Source of the DNA: Pseudoalteromonas tunicata
Lineage (GTDB): Bacteria > Pseudomonadota > Gammaproteobacteria > Enterobacterales > Alteromonadaceae
NCBI RefSeq assembly: GCF_002310815.1
Contig: NZ_CP011033.1
Span: forward strand, 372,001-436,000
Direction: 5' to 3'
Length of the DNA: 64,000 nucleotides
The notes under the pieces were generated by a model. It did not search any database. It was given only the letters and a program-made list of their open reading frames with translations, and had not been told where the DNA came from. Shown in pieces: positions 44,102 through 53,291 of this stretch. A program made the translations under genes and the position numbers. Position 1 is the stretch's first letter. Every line of letters begins with the position of its first letter.

Positions 44102-44353
44102 ATGGCCCGCCCAAATAAAAACGCACCCACTCGCACAGTCGATATTTTTTGTAAAGCTTGCCAAGCAAAGTTGTATAAATACCAAAAAGGAGGCAAGGGC
44201 GCTTTAGTGAAGTGTTTTGTTGAACGGATTACTCAAGATTTCACGATAAATGCTGGCCAATGCCCCAATTGTCAGCAATTTTTTGCTCGCCAGTGCCTTA
44301 TACGCGGAGTCCCTGCGTTAAAAATTATCGGTGGCAAGGTCCACAGTAAATAA
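44102..44353 (+). CDS. Zinc-ribbon motif protein
   Basis: An 83-residue protein of the 'Zn-ribbon motif protein' group conserved in Shewanella-like bacteria. Metal ligands: CKACQ (first knuckle), then LVKC in a mid segment, and CPNCQQF (second knuckle). The region LYKYQKGGKGALVKC is family-typical. Its function is unknown, perhaps nucleic-acid or protein binding. It is 42 bases after the DUF1761 gene on the same strand. Confidence 0.85.
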   Translation: MARPNKNAPTRTVDIFCKACQAKLYKYQKGGKGALVKCFVERITQDFTINAGQCPNCQQFFARQCLIRGVPALKIIGGKVHSK

Positions 44354-44726
44354 TCAAAGTTAAATAAAATGGTAGCGACAAATAAGCCAGAAAAAGGAGT
44401 GATAAGGATTTTTGTCCTTGCTTCTGTGTTTTTGCTTACCTAAAATGGCAGCCCTTTGTCGGATACTCTATATACCAAGTGCATTTAATAACTGACATGT
44501 TTGTGAAACAGACTTGTACGTAAGCATGGTTGAAATTTCTTTGTAAAACAATTGCATCAGAAATTTTTATGACATGATCATTGGTCATATTGTCACAAAA
44601 AATGACTACTGAATTAATACAATTGGTATTAAGTATCTAACTACAAGCTGTTTCATGGAATGAAAAACGTCCTCCCCACGGATAGGGCCAGCAGATCTGG
44701 ACGAATTTTTAGCTTGGAGTTGTGTA
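44354..44726. other. Gap before the CBU_0592-like gene; possible leader
   Basis: About 370 bases. It contains AAGGA/TCCTT arms near 44405-44420 that could end the zinc-ribbon message, and a segment at 44640-44700 with TTTCAT/ATGAAA arms and a GC-rich TCCTCCCCACGG block just before the gene. No assigned riboswitch or small RNA. Confidence 0.4.
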
Positions 44727-44984
44727 ATGACTGATTTAATTTTTGATATTATCGGTATGTCGGGTACGTGTTTGGTAGTAGGTGCTTTTTTTCTACTACA
44801 ATTAGGTAAAGTGAATCCAACGGGGTTAAAGTACAACCTGATGAATTTATCAGGTGCAATCTTGTTATTGATAAGCCTTTGTTATAACTTTAATTTAGCA
44901 AGCTTTGTAATTGAACTATTTTGGATTGCAGCCTCATTGATTGGGTTGTATAAATACTTTACTAAACCCGCCGTAGCCGCGTAG
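44727..44984 (+). CDS. CBU_0592-family small membrane protein
   Basis: An 85-residue protein with three membrane helices (about residues 4-23, 35-54 and 60-76) that matches the CBU_0592 family described across proteobacteria; the motif LGKVNPTGLKYNLMNLSGAILLLISL is typical. It is probably an inner-membrane protein. TTGGAG precedes the ATG. A two-gene transcript with the following barrel gene is possible (gap 22 bases). Confidence 0.85.
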   Translation: MTDLIFDIIGMSGTCLVVGAFFLLQLGKVNPTGLKYNLMNLSGAILLLISLCYNFNLASFVIELFWIAASLIGLYKYFTKPAVAA

Positions 44985-45006
44985 CTCGGCATTAAGGGAG
45001 TGAACA

Positions 45007-45987
45007 ATGCAACGAATTTTTTACTCCCTCTGTTATTTCTTAATCCTAATCACACTCAGTGATGCCTTCGCAAATCAAGATACACAGACGAGCCCCACAC
45101 CGCTTGAAACTGCCGCTCAAGCTGCTACAACCGACATAAGTACTCCCGCTGATGAAACGAGTAATTTACTCGCATTTCGTGAGCAAATTAATCGGCAAAT
45201 GCAAAACAGTGCCCAGTGGCTTGATGATTTAATGGCCGAAGTGCCAAGTGACAAAAAAGCGGCTGCCAAAGGTTACTTGCGCTTAGGATGGTTACCCCGC
45301 AATAACGATTGGAGCGAAACTGAAGTTCGCTTTACTGTATCGTTGAGTTTACCGAATTGGAAAAAACGCCTAAAGCTCATTGTTGATAATGATGCAGATG
45401 AATTTGCTCGCCTACCATTTGAAACTGAAAATCAAGCTGCTGGTAATAATCACCAAGGCAATGAAATTAACGCTTCGCTGCAATACTTAGTTGAAAAAAA
45501 TGACAATTTGAATATCGATCATCGAATTGGGATTTCACGTACTCAGCTCTATGCTCGCAGCTCCGCCGTATGGGAAAAAAAAATAGATACTCATCTGCTC
45601 GCTGCAACCGCAGGTCTTGAATATTATTACTCCGATGGCTTTGGCCAGTTTATTAAATTAGCTTACGATAAAGAACTCTCACCTACTATGAGCTTAAATT
45701 GGTCTGCGAATTTGCGTCACTTACAAAGTGAACCCGACAGTGAAGTGCGCAGTGGCCTTTATTTCAGTTATTTACCTGATCAAAAACGTGCCATGATTGT
45801 CGGTATTAATGGAAAAGACGCGTTTAACGGGCTGCGAAGTTATACTTTATCGTATCGTTATCGCGAGCAGTTTTTGCATAGCTGGCTTTATTATGAAATT
45901 GAACCTTTTTTAGAATACCGAGAGTTACGCCAATATAATGATGAAGTAGGGATTGCACTGCGTTTTATCGGCTATTATGGTCAATAG
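45007..45987 (+). CDS. Outer-membrane beta-barrel protein of unknown family
   Basis: A 326-residue exported protein. The signal peptide (residues 1-22) ends in AFA. Residues 25-60 are a Thr/Ala/Pro-rich linker, then a helical segment, and residues about 85-326 consist of long alternating strands with aromatic girdles (YLVEKNDNLNIDHRIGISRTQLYARS, SWLYYEIEPFLEYRELRQY), ending IALRFIGYYGQ. This is the pattern of a 10-12-stranded barrel. I do not recognise a family name. Confidence 0.75.
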   Translation: MQRIFYSLCYFLILITLSDAFANQDTQTSPTPLETAAQAATTDISTPADETSNLLAFREQINRQMQNSAQWLDDLMAEVPSDKKAAAKGYLRLGWLPRNNDWSETEVRFTVSLSLPNWKKRLKLIVDNDADEFARLPFETENQAAGNNHQGNEINASLQYLVEKNDNLNIDHRIGISRTQLYARSSAVWEKKIDTHLLAATAGLEYYYSDGFGQFIKLAYDKELSPTMSLNWSANLRHLQSEPDSEVRSGLYFSYLPDQKRAMIVGINGKDAFNGLRSYTLSYRYREQFLHSWLYYEIEPFLEYRELRQYNDEVGIALRFIGYYGQ

Positions 45988-46018
45988 TGCTTTTTAACAG
46001 CCTACACTAACCTTAATC

Positions 46019-46048
46019 AATTAATCAAAAGCGTATTTTTGATTAATT
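46019..46048 (+). terminator. Terminator after the barrel gene
   Basis: AATTAATCAAAA (46019-46030) pairs with TTTTTGATTAATT (46036-46048); an AT-rich stem with a T-rich arm, 30 bases beyond the stop codon. It also works on the minus strand. Confidence 0.7.
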
Positions 46049-46111
46049 ATTCTGCTCGAAATTTACCGCGTTAACATTATGATGATGTTAACAATATCTT
46101 GATGATTTAAG

Positions 46112-47111
46112 GATTGGAAAAGAAGAGTGGAATATTCGCTTGCTACCGGGAGCACTGGCATACGGCGTTGATGGCCAGATGGTCAGTGCGCAGCTACGGA
46201 GTGCTTTTTTTGGTGAAGTGGCCGATGAGATACAGCGAAATACCGATACGGTTGAGATTTTTGTACAGCTCCAAGCACAAGATAAAGAGCGCCTGGCACA
46301 GTTGAAAAATTACCCTATCATTCTTGCTGATGGAAGCCAACATCCGTTATCTGCCTTAGCTGAACTTACCGCAATACGCGGTGTTACTAGGTTAAACCGA
46401 GTTGATGGAGAAAGAACTTTAACAATTACCGCAGATGTTGATACCAACCTTGGAAATACCAATGAAATAGTAACGCAATTACAGCGTACCGTTATGGTCG
46501 ATATCATGGCTCAATGGCAAGATATTTTAGTTAGTTATGAAGGTGAAATTAAAAATGGTGGTCAAACGGGTAAATCGATAGGCGGTAAATTTCTATTAGG
46601 GCTAATTGGTATTTTTGTCATCTTAAGTTTTCAGTTTCGCAGCTATTTCGAACCTATTATGGTGATGATAGCAATCCCGCTGGCATTAATAGGCGTACTT
46701 TGGGGGCACTGGTTACTAGGTTATGACATTTCGATGCCAAGCATGATAGGGTTTGTTTCGTTAGCTGGGATTGTCGTAAATGATTCAATTTTACTTGTTG
46801 CATACATCAAAGAACATCAGCAGCAAGGTATGGATATTCACCAAAGTGCTGTGATGGCAGCCAAAGAGCGTTTTCGTGCAATTTTTATTACCTCTGCAAC
46901 CACTATTGCTGGCACCGTGCCACTACTGTTGGAAAGTAGTCTACAAGCACAGGTTGTACAGCCGTTGGTCGTGAGTATTATTTTTGGCATGATAGTATCA
47001 ACACTATTGATTTTATTAGTATTGCCGGCATTTTATGTTTTGCTTAACGATTTATCGTTGACCTCAAAGCATCATCTAACAAGTGAGCCGATTGTAAAAA
47101 CAACGAACTAA
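46112..47111 (+). pseudogene. C-terminal fragment of an AcrB-type RND pump
   Basis: Homology to hydrophobe/amphiphile RND pumps begins abruptly at about 46112 (GKEEWNIRLLPGALAYGVDGQMV) right after a stop codon at 46108-46110, and continues to the normal C-terminus at 47111. Only the last 330 of about 1030 residues remain: part of the second porter region and helices 7-12 (GFVSLAGIVVNDSILLVAYIKEH). There is no start codon with a ribosome site, so the 5' two-thirds were deleted. No membrane-fusion partner is nearby. It is non-functional. Confidence 0.85.
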
Positions 47112-47116
47112 CAGGG

Positions 47117-47878
47117 TTAAAATTTATATCGGCTTAATAAAGTGGCAAGAGTCCCTTTATTTTCAAGCTCAGCGAGTACCTCGCTAAGCTGAGCTTGAAG
47201 CGCAATATGCGGTGATTTTTTGGACAGTGCAATAAACCCCTCCGATTTAGCTGGAAGACTCAGGGTTGAACTATAAATCGTATGGGCATGATCGTATTGG
47301 GCTAAATACGGTTGGATCACTTGATCAGAATGAATAATCGCATCGACCCTGCCTTTTTGTAATGCGTTAAACAATGACTGCACATCAACAAAGGTTTCTT
47401 TGCTCAACGTTTGGTCGTTATCAAAGGCTTTGGTATGCAATGCACCACGGAGCATACCCACAGTCAGTGGGGCTAAGTCTGCAACGTTATCAATGGTTAA
47501 ATTTTTATCGGTATAGTAAAACTTAAAATGGTTTTCACGCTTAAAAAAAGCCGGTTCAATAAAAGCAAAAATTTGCTCGCGCTCAGCTGTTTTGGTGATC
47601 CCTGCTAATAAATCGATTTGACCTTCACTGACTAATTTTACGCAGCGTGCCCAAGGGCATTCTACAAATTTAAAGTCATAATTAAATGAGCGACTAATCT
47701 CTTGAAATACATCAACAATTAAACCACTAGGCCTACCTTTATCATCAAAATATGAGTAAGGTGGTGAATGATCAATGGCTACAGTTAAACTTTGCGATTT
47801 TGCAGCACTTGGCATGCTGAGCACCAGACTCAAACAAAATGAACAATAAAACAAAACAATAATAAAGTGTTTAATCAT
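47117..47878 (-). CDS. Periplasmic amino-acid-binding-like protein (SBP_bac_3)
   Basis: A 253-residue exported solute-binding protein of the family 3 type. The signal peptide (residues 1-29) ends before QSLTVAIDHSPPYSYFDDKG, a strongly conserved start of this family. FKFVECPWARCVKLVSEGQIDLLAGITKTAER, then GVAD-like LAPLTVGMLRG and GRVDAIIHSD follow. It is standalone, with no ABC permease or ATPase, a common state in marine bacteria where such proteins may serve as sensors. Ligand is likely an amino acid but not proven. Confidence 0.88.
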   Translation of the reverse strand: MIKHFIIVLFYCSFCLSLVLSMPSAAKSQSLTVAIDHSPPYSYFDDKGRPSGLIVDVFQEISRSFNYDFKFVECPWARCVKLVSEGQIDLLAGITKTAEREQIFAFIEPAFFKRENHFKFYYTDKNLTIDNVADLAPLTVGMLRGALHTKAFDNDQTLSKETFVDVQSLFNALQKGRVDAIIHSDQVIQPYLAQYDHAHTIYSSTLSLPAKSEGFIALSKKSPHIALQAQLSEVLAELENKGTLATLLSRYKF

Positions 47879-48089
47879 GTAAGGACTGTTAGATTTATGG
47901 ATGGGTTAAAATCAGGCGTGATTATAACGTAAAAAAACAGTATAAAAACTATTCAACAATGATAAATGCATATTTTACTGCCCATCATGATAGTAGGCTG
48001 TTGATAAATGGTACAAGTGTCAATCAATCTATTCGTAATTGTAGCAATAACGTTACTTGATTTAAGTTGAATTAATGTGCAGAGGTATA

Positions 48090-48842
48090 ATGCGTTTTTT
48101 GTTATTAAAGTTTGACCGCTTTGCGGCTAATTTGTATTGGTTTGCGATGAGTGTTTTTTTATTGATTGTGCTGGCTTGGCTAAGTTGGCAATCTCTCACG
48201 CTGTCTGATTTTCATTATTCATTTTGGTACGATTGGCTTGAAATCAAGCAACACATCGTACTTTATGGCCCTCAAAATCGGCATTATTTAGGATTAGAGC
48301 TGCTAACAACATCGCAGCACGTGGCATTGTTTGGTCAAATTGTCGCGGCGATACATCAGCATGGCCAAGGCTTAGCAGAAATTACCTTTTATAATGGGGC
48401 AATGCTACAACCATTATTAACTCCAGCAGAAATAACCCATTTACAAGACGTTGCAAATCTCATTGATGTTGCAACAGCAGTTGCTTATGGCAGCATGTTT
48501 TTTTTAATTGTACTTATGGGTTATCCGCGTTTATTAAAACGCAGTTACCCCCATTTTTACTTTAAAGCTGTGTGCCGTTTTTACCTTATCACCTTGTTTA
48601 CATTAGGCCTTTTTTTGATCTTGATCGGACCAAAAGCCGTGTTTTACTGGTTTCATACCCTTGTTTTTCCTGACGGCCATCAATGGTTTTTTTATTATCA
48701 AGACTCTTTAATGACGACGTTGATGAAGGCGCCAGATTTATTTGGCGCAATAGCGATTGCTTTAGTCTTTTATGTCATGGTGATTGGCGGTTTGTTCGTA
48801 CTGTTGATAAAAGGTGTTATGAAAATAAACAGCAACATTTAA
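48090..48842 (+). CDS. DUF1461-family membrane protein (Lit-like fold)
   Basis: A 250-residue inner-membrane protein. The ATG at 48090 has AGAGGT five bases upstream; the ATG at 48075 is less good. Four to five helices (about residues 12-33, 138-157, 168-192 and 222-246). Family signatures of DUF1461 (TIGR01906) appear: EITHLQDVANLID, then FHTLVFPDGHQWFFYYQDSLMTTLMKAPDLFG. Lit (lipoprotein intramolecular transacylase) belongs to a related group, but the activity has not been shown for this subset. It is isolated. Confidence 0.82.
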   Translation: MRFLLLKFDRFAANLYWFAMSVFLLIVLAWLSWQSLTLSDFHYSFWYDWLEIKQHIVLYGPQNRHYLGLELLTTSQHVALFGQIVAAIHQHGQGLAEITFYNGAMLQPLLTPAEITHLQDVANLIDVATAVAYGSMFFLIVLMGYPRLLKRSYPHFYFKAVCRFYLITLFTLGLFLILIGPKAVFYWFHTLVFPDGHQWFFYYQDSLMTTLMKAPDLFGAIAIALVFYVMVIGGLFVLLIKGVMKINSNI

Positions 48843-49173
48843 TAATATATTCCGCGCTATTTTTGCTTGAGTTAAATAACCGCAAGGTAGAATAATAAAT
48901 CTACCTTTAATTCAATATGTTGCTAAATCTCTTATCGGGAACTTAGGTTAAATACTCACTTCACAATTTTATGTCCAACGGTAAGAGAGCAATTTAAAGG
49001 GTTATTTAGATCCGATTTTGAATCGAAAAACTGCTCAACAGATCATTTGACCACTTACCATAAAACTCACCCACCTTTGCACAAGGCTGTTTATAGTCAC
49101 TTCATTAACAATGAGTCTTAGCGTAATTTACCTCTAGCTCTGTAATATTGAACTCACTTATTGGAGTCAGCAA
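48843..49173. other. Gap with repeat copy
   Basis: About 330 bases without a gene. It contains the second copy of the dispersed 51-bp repeat (48893-48943) and a plausible GGAG ribosome site for the decayed hydrolase. Nothing else was seen. Confidence 0.55.
48893..48943. repeat. Dispersed 51-bp repeat, copy 2
   Basis: Matches 33311-33361 in the same orientation, with substitutions at a few positions. It lies just before a stretch of gene decay, whereas the first copy lies before ridA. Confidence 0.6.
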
Positions 49174-49718
49174 ATGAAGTTACGCAAACAGCTTATAAAA
49201 TCAAACCTTAGTCTACAGTCTATGAAAACAATCAAGCTGGGACATCAGTTGCAAAAAGGGTTGAAATTCTTTGCGATAACCCTTTTAGGTGGCTTTTGTT
49301 TTATCCAAGGCGCAGTGGCAAATATTGAGACCCCACAAGATAAAATGATCTCGATAAGCGACCACGCTTTACATCCTATCAGCCTGGGCGAAGTTGAATT
49401 TACGGTGATTTTTGAGTCTGGTTTTGGTAGCGATCTAACACATTTGCGAAAAGTTGCACCCGCAATTAGCAAGCAAGCTAAAGTGGTTGTTTACTCCGTG
49501 CCGGATATGGTAAATCAGATCCAGTAACAAGGGCGAGAACCTTAATTGCAACCAGTAATGAATTGAGCCAATTAATAACCGTAGCCGAGTTAAAACCGCA
49601 TTTTATTTTGGTTGGACATTCTTATGGTGGTCATATTATTCGCACCGATGCAGCGCAGCATCCAAGCGCGGTTGCTGGATTGGTGTTTGTCGACCCAGCT
49701 AATGAAGTTGCTGGTTGA
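49174..49718 (+). pseudogene. Frameshifted and truncated alpha/beta hydrolase
   Basis: The frame from 49174 encodes an exported N-terminus and FTVIFESGFGSDLTH, then would give VVVYSR-AGYGKSD, but the frame breaks at about 49500: a single C missing from TCC(C)GTGCC produces a stop at 49525. In the next frame homology continues exactly (AGYGKSDPVTRARTL, ILVGHSYGGH nucleophile elbow, LVFVDPANE), ending at a TGA at 49716. The C-terminal half with Asp and His of the triad is missing because foreign sequence abuts at about 49700. Not functional. Confidence 0.8.
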
Positions 49719-49842
49719 AAACGCAATACAGCATGGCTTTAGCCAATCTGCGGCACCCGCGATACTGCAGATTACGATTATGAATGAAACGAGTAAACAA
49801 TATCCAAATGCGTGTGTTATTTCAGTCAAAAATGCTGGTTGA
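49702..49842 (+). pseudogene. Fragment of a LytS-type histidine kinase (HATPase N-box)
   Basis: The frame reads LLVENAIQHGFSQS-x10-TIMNETSKQ-x7-VISVKNAG. LVENAIQHG is the N-box of LytS/YehU-like sensor kinases; the rest of the ATPase and all membrane helices are missing, and a stop follows at once. It begins inside the remnant of the hydrolase gene, so two deletions or rearrangements met here. Confidence 0.7.
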
Positions 49843-50126
49843 TAAAAATTAACGAGGTGCGTTACATTGCAGCTATTGGCAATTACAGTCGAATTTACTT
49901 CTCTACTCATTCACCAATGAATTACAGTTCATTGCAAAAAATAGAACAGCGATTTGATGCAACACAATTTTTTAGGATTAATCGTCAGCAGTTAGTCAAT
50001 CTTCATTATGTGACAGCAATTGAATCTTGGATCACGGGCGGCTTTAAAATCACCCTAACATGCGGCACTGAACTTGAAGTTTCAAGGCGTCAGACTAATC
50101 ACTTTAAACAGCTTTTAAATTTATAA
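49843..50126 (+). pseudogene. LytTR DNA-binding domain fragment of a response regulator
   Basis: About 94 residues of a LytTR domain (IKINEVRYIAAIGNYSRI, LQKIEQRF, RINRQQLVNLHYVTAI, LTCGTELEVSRRQ) without a receiver domain. The natural gene would begin some 110 residues earlier; it follows the kinase fragment in another frame, exactly where an operon partner of LytS should be. No start with ribosome site, so a relic. Confidence 0.72.
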
Positions 50127-50698
50127 AGGCCTACCAATTTAAATTACTGACGATTGGCTTATAAGTAATTCTTTTAATTGCTAATGTAAAACTACTTTGC
50201 ATGATAAGTATAATCTGATTTCCGTTAAACCCCTCCCTAAAACAGTTTATTATCCAACGCTAATTGGTCAAAATACACTCAATTAACGTTACGTATAGTG
50301 AGTTAATTTCGAGAGTATTCAGGTGCTAATATCAGCAAGTTTACCCAACCAATATGTCAATTAAAGCATCATTAAAATAGCGAGTTTAAACAGCTATTTT
50401 TTGACTAAATGTTCATGGGCTATTAACAGTTTATGAGGCGTTTATATCTTAAATTGATATTTTTAATGTGTGGTTGTCAGAGATAAAGCACAGCGGAAAT
50501 GTATAAATTTAATTTTTTGTTCCTTTTTATAGAGCTTTTAAGTCTTGGTTTATTGTAAAATACAAATTAATGCGATGTAGCAGTCAGGTTTTTATCTTTA
50601 ATCAGCTTGCCTGTCACGTTATAAAAAACGCAAGGTTAAATCGCAGTTATTGTTGAGTGTTTTTAATACATATTAATAAAAATTATAAAAAGGATGTG
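50127..50698. other. Gap between decayed genes and yqiJ
   Basis: About 570 AT-rich bases with no supported gene. Short frames exist (for example a 19-codon hydrophobic frame at 50499) but lack coding signs. It must hold the yqiJ promoter. No insertion-sequence end was recognised. Confidence 0.5.
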
Positions 50699-51349
50699 AT
50701 GTGTATGATGGAATTTATGCTGGCAGATTTTAATCTGCTTTTTAGCTGCGCAATTTTCTTTGTTTTTATATTGTTACTTATCGAAGGCTTAGGGTTAATT
50801 ATTGGTTTTAGTTTAATGAATGCGTTAGATCAGTTAACTGGATTTGATTTAGACGCAGATATTGACTTAACCGCTGGCGGATTGACCTCATTATTAGGCT
50901 GGTTATGTTTAAACCGCTTACCAATGCTTATTTGGTTAGTACTTTTTCTCAGTAGTTTTGGTATTTTTGGTTACAGCATCAATTATTTTAGTACCCTTAT
51001 TTTTGAAACGTCTCTTGCAAGTTATTTGGTTGTGAGTAGTGCGTTGATCATAACTGTTTATTTTATAAAACTAGTTGCGGCACCCTTAACGAAGATATTG
51101 CCAAAAAATGAAAGCTCTGCAATTTCAAATCATAGTTTTGTCGGGAAACTGGCAAAAATTACTCAAGGTAAAGCCAGCTTTCAAAATCCAACCGAGGCTG
51201 TACTTCAAGATGAATACCATCAAAAACACTATTTATTAGTGGCGCCACAAAGCAAAGACGAAATTTTTATTGAAGGAACTGAAGTTGTTTTAGTAGAAAA
51301 AAATGAAAACTATTGGCTTGGTATAGCCTTTAATCAAAATCTAAAATAG
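50699..51349 (+). CDS. yqiJ: YqiJ-family OB-fold membrane protein, flotillin partner
   Basis: A 216-residue protein. The start at 50699 has AAGGA five bases upstream (ATG at 50705 is also possible). The N-terminal half has three to four membrane helices (about residues 8-36, 66-92 and 96-120); the C-terminal 75 residues form an OB-fold (FVGKLAKITQGKASFQNPTEAVL, HYLLVAPQSKDEIFIEGTEVVLV). It precedes the flotillin gene by 11 bases. In E. coli the YqiJ/YqiK pair forms flotillin-type membrane cages; the role is inferred from that. Confidence 0.88.
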   Translation: MCMMEFMLADFNLLFSCAIFFVFILLLIEGLGLIIGFSLMNALDQLTGFDLDADIDLTAGGLTSLLGWLCLNRLPMLIWLVLFLSSFGIFGYSINYFSTLIFETSLASYLVVSSALIITVYFIKLVAAPLTKILPKNESSAISNHSFVGKLAKITQGKASFQNPTEAVLQDEYHQKHYLLVAPQSKDEIFIEGTEVVLVEKNENYWLGIAFNQNLK

Positions 51350-51360
51350 GGAAGAAAAAT

Positions 51361-53127
51361 ATGGATTTAAATAACCTCACTTTTATTTTAACTGTGACGG
51401 GGATCGGTTTAGTCGCCTTGCTCACAATCGGTTTTATATTTGCAAAATTATATGTCAGAGCCAGTAAAGAAGTCGCTTTCGTTCGTACTGGTTTAGGCGG
51501 TGAAAAAGTAGTTAAAGATGGTGGCGCAATTTGTTTGCCGGTTTTGCATGAGACTATCCCAGTTAATATGAATACACTTCGTATTGAAGTTGAAAAAATG
51601 CAAAAAAATGCACTAATCACCAAAGATAGAATGCGTGTTGATGTGAAAGCCGATTTCTATTTGCGTGTTGCACCGCATATCGAAGGTATTTCGATGGCAG
51701 CACAAACCCTTGGTACGCGTACCATGCGTGTGGATGAATTAAAGAAATTAATGGAATCAAAATTTGTCGACGTGCTTCGTGCTGTTGCCGCCGAAATGAC
51801 CATGATTGAAATGCATGAGCAACGTGCTGAATTTGTGCAAAAGGTACAGCAAAACGTTGCTAATGATCTTGAAAAAAATGGTTTACAACTTGAGTCAGTA
51901 TCGTTGACGGGTTTTGATCAGACTGATCTTGAATTTTTTAATGAAAATAATGCCTTTGATGCTGAAGGTCGTGCAAGACTTGCCAAGATAATTGAAGAAA
52001 AACGTAAAGAAACCAATGATATTGAGCAAGAAAATCGCGTTAAAATTGAGCGTAGAAATCTAGAAGCTGAACAGCAATCACTCGAAATTAAAAAAGAAGC
52101 AGAAGAAGCTCGTTTGTCTCAAGAACAAGTAGTTGAATTTAGACGTGCCCAGCAAAAAGCTGAGATTGCCGTGACCCGTGAACAACGCGCAAAAGAAGAA
52201 CGCGAAGCGGAAATTGCGAAAGAACAAGCCATTGAAGCGGCACAAATTGGTAAAGCTCAAGGTATTGAATTACTTGAAATTGCAAAGAAAAATGCGCTAG
52301 ACCAAGCCTCAATTAAACAAAAACGTGACATTGAAGTCGCAGAACAAGAAAAACACATCGCAATTGCTATCAAGTCTGAAGAAGAGTCTGCGGCACGTGC
52401 AAAAGCAGCGCAAGCTGAAAAAATTCGTGTTGAAAAAGAAGAGGAAGTGATCACTGCCCGTTCTGTGGCCCAAGCAAATCGTCAAAAAGAAATTGAAGTC
52501 ATTGATGCGAAAAAAGAAGCAGAACGTGATGCGGTAAGTATTACGGTGCAAGCGGCATCTGAAAAAAGTGCTGCAGAAGACCGCGCGAGTGCGGTATTAA
52601 TTCAAGCCCGTGCCGATGCTAATGCGAAAGTTCTTCGCGCTGAAGCGGATGAAAAAATATATGCGGTAGAAGCAGCTGGTAAAGAAGCACTCTATCAAGC
52701 TGAGAATTGCTTAAGCTCAGAGCAAATTGAATTACAAAAAACCTTAGCCATGTTAAAAGCCCTCCCTGAGATTATTGCAAAGGCTGTGAAACCGCTTGAA
52801 AATATCGACAGCATTAAAATTTTGCAAGGTTATGGTGCGGGTCAAACTGGCAATGGCCACAGTGCTGCCGCCAATTCATCAGGCATTGCTGAACAAGTGA
52901 CCAATGCGGCATTAAATTATCGTGCTAACGCGCCACTGATTGATTCAATGCTGCGCGAGCTTGGTTTAGTTGATAATAATAAAGGGACTTTGGTCGATTT
53001 ACTCAATGGCGATCATACCCTAGCCCAACAGTTTAATAAGGCCACACAGCAGCCTGAGCTACTGTCTAATGACGTGTCAGACGACGTTGAAAAGCACGTT
53101 CAGGCTGATCTAAAAGAGCACGTATAA
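51361..53127 (+). CDS. yqiK: Flotillin-like protein YqiK
   Basis: A 588-residue flotillin. One membrane helix (about residues 7-30) at the N-terminus, an SPFH/Band-7 domain (about 35-200: VAFVRTGLGGEKVVKDGG, KDRMRVDVKADFYLRVAP), and a very long charged coiled coil (200-460) rich in Glu, Lys, Ala and Arg. The last 100 residues include an alanine/glycine region (YGAGQTGNGHSA) and a globular tail. It forms membrane-scaffold microdomains in homologues. It is co-transcribed with yqiJ. Confidence 0.95.
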   Translation: MDLNNLTFILTVTGIGLVALLTIGFIFAKLYVRASKEVAFVRTGLGGEKVVKDGGAICLPVLHETIPVNMNTLRIEVEKMQKNALITKDRMRVDVKADFYLRVAPHIEGISMAAQTLGTRTMRVDELKKLMESKFVDVLRAVAAEMTMIEMHEQRAEFVQKVQQNVANDLEKNGLQLESVSLTGFDQTDLEFFNENNAFDAEGRARLAKIIEEKRKETNDIEQENRVKIERRNLEAEQQSLEIKKEAEEARLSQEQVVEFRRAQQKAEIAVTREQRAKEEREAEIAKEQAIEAAQIGKAQGIELLEIAKKNALDQASIKQKRDIEVAEQEKHIAIAIKSEEESAARAKAAQAEKIRVEKEEEVITARSVAQANRQKEIEVIDAKKEAERDAVSITVQAASEKSAAEDRASAVLIQARADANAKVLRAEADEKIYAVEAAGKEALYQAENCLSSEQIELQKTLAMLKALPEIIAKAVKPLENIDSIKILQGYGAGQTGNGHSAAANSSGIAEQVTNAALNYRANAPLIDSMLRELGLVDNNKGTLVDLLNGDHTLAQQFNKATQQPELLSNDVSDDVEKHVQADLKEHV

Positions 53128-53140
53128 CTAGCCTTATTTG

Positions 53141-53177
53141 AAGTAGTAAAGCAAGCGTCATGCTTTACTACTTTTAT
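53141..53177 (+). terminator. Terminator of yqiJK
   Basis: AAGTAGTAAAGCA (53141-53153) and TGCTTTACTACTT (53161-53173) form a 13-base perfect stem with a seven-base loop, then TTATCC. Confidence 0.9.
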
Positions 53178-53291
53178 CCAGTAACATTTTAAAAAATCAC
53201 CAGATTACACTCAAAAAAAAACAGGTCCTCAAATAAAACAACTGTAGTGGTCAACTAATTCCTGACAGTAAATTAGATAGATCCTCAGCTT

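Noticed and set aside
44369..44443. 24-codon hydrophobic frame after the zinc-ribbon gene
   Set aside because: No ribosome site, very short, and it overlaps terminator-like arms.
50499..50558. 19-codon hydrophobic frame before yqiJ
   Set aside because: Toxin-like length, but AT-rich chance frames of this size are frequent here and no antitoxin or structured RNA was seen.
52078..52551. Antisense reading frames within the flotillin gene
   Set aside because: They mirror the repetitive charged coiled-coil codons of yqiK, have phenylalanine- and serine-rich low-complexity products and no ribosome sites.
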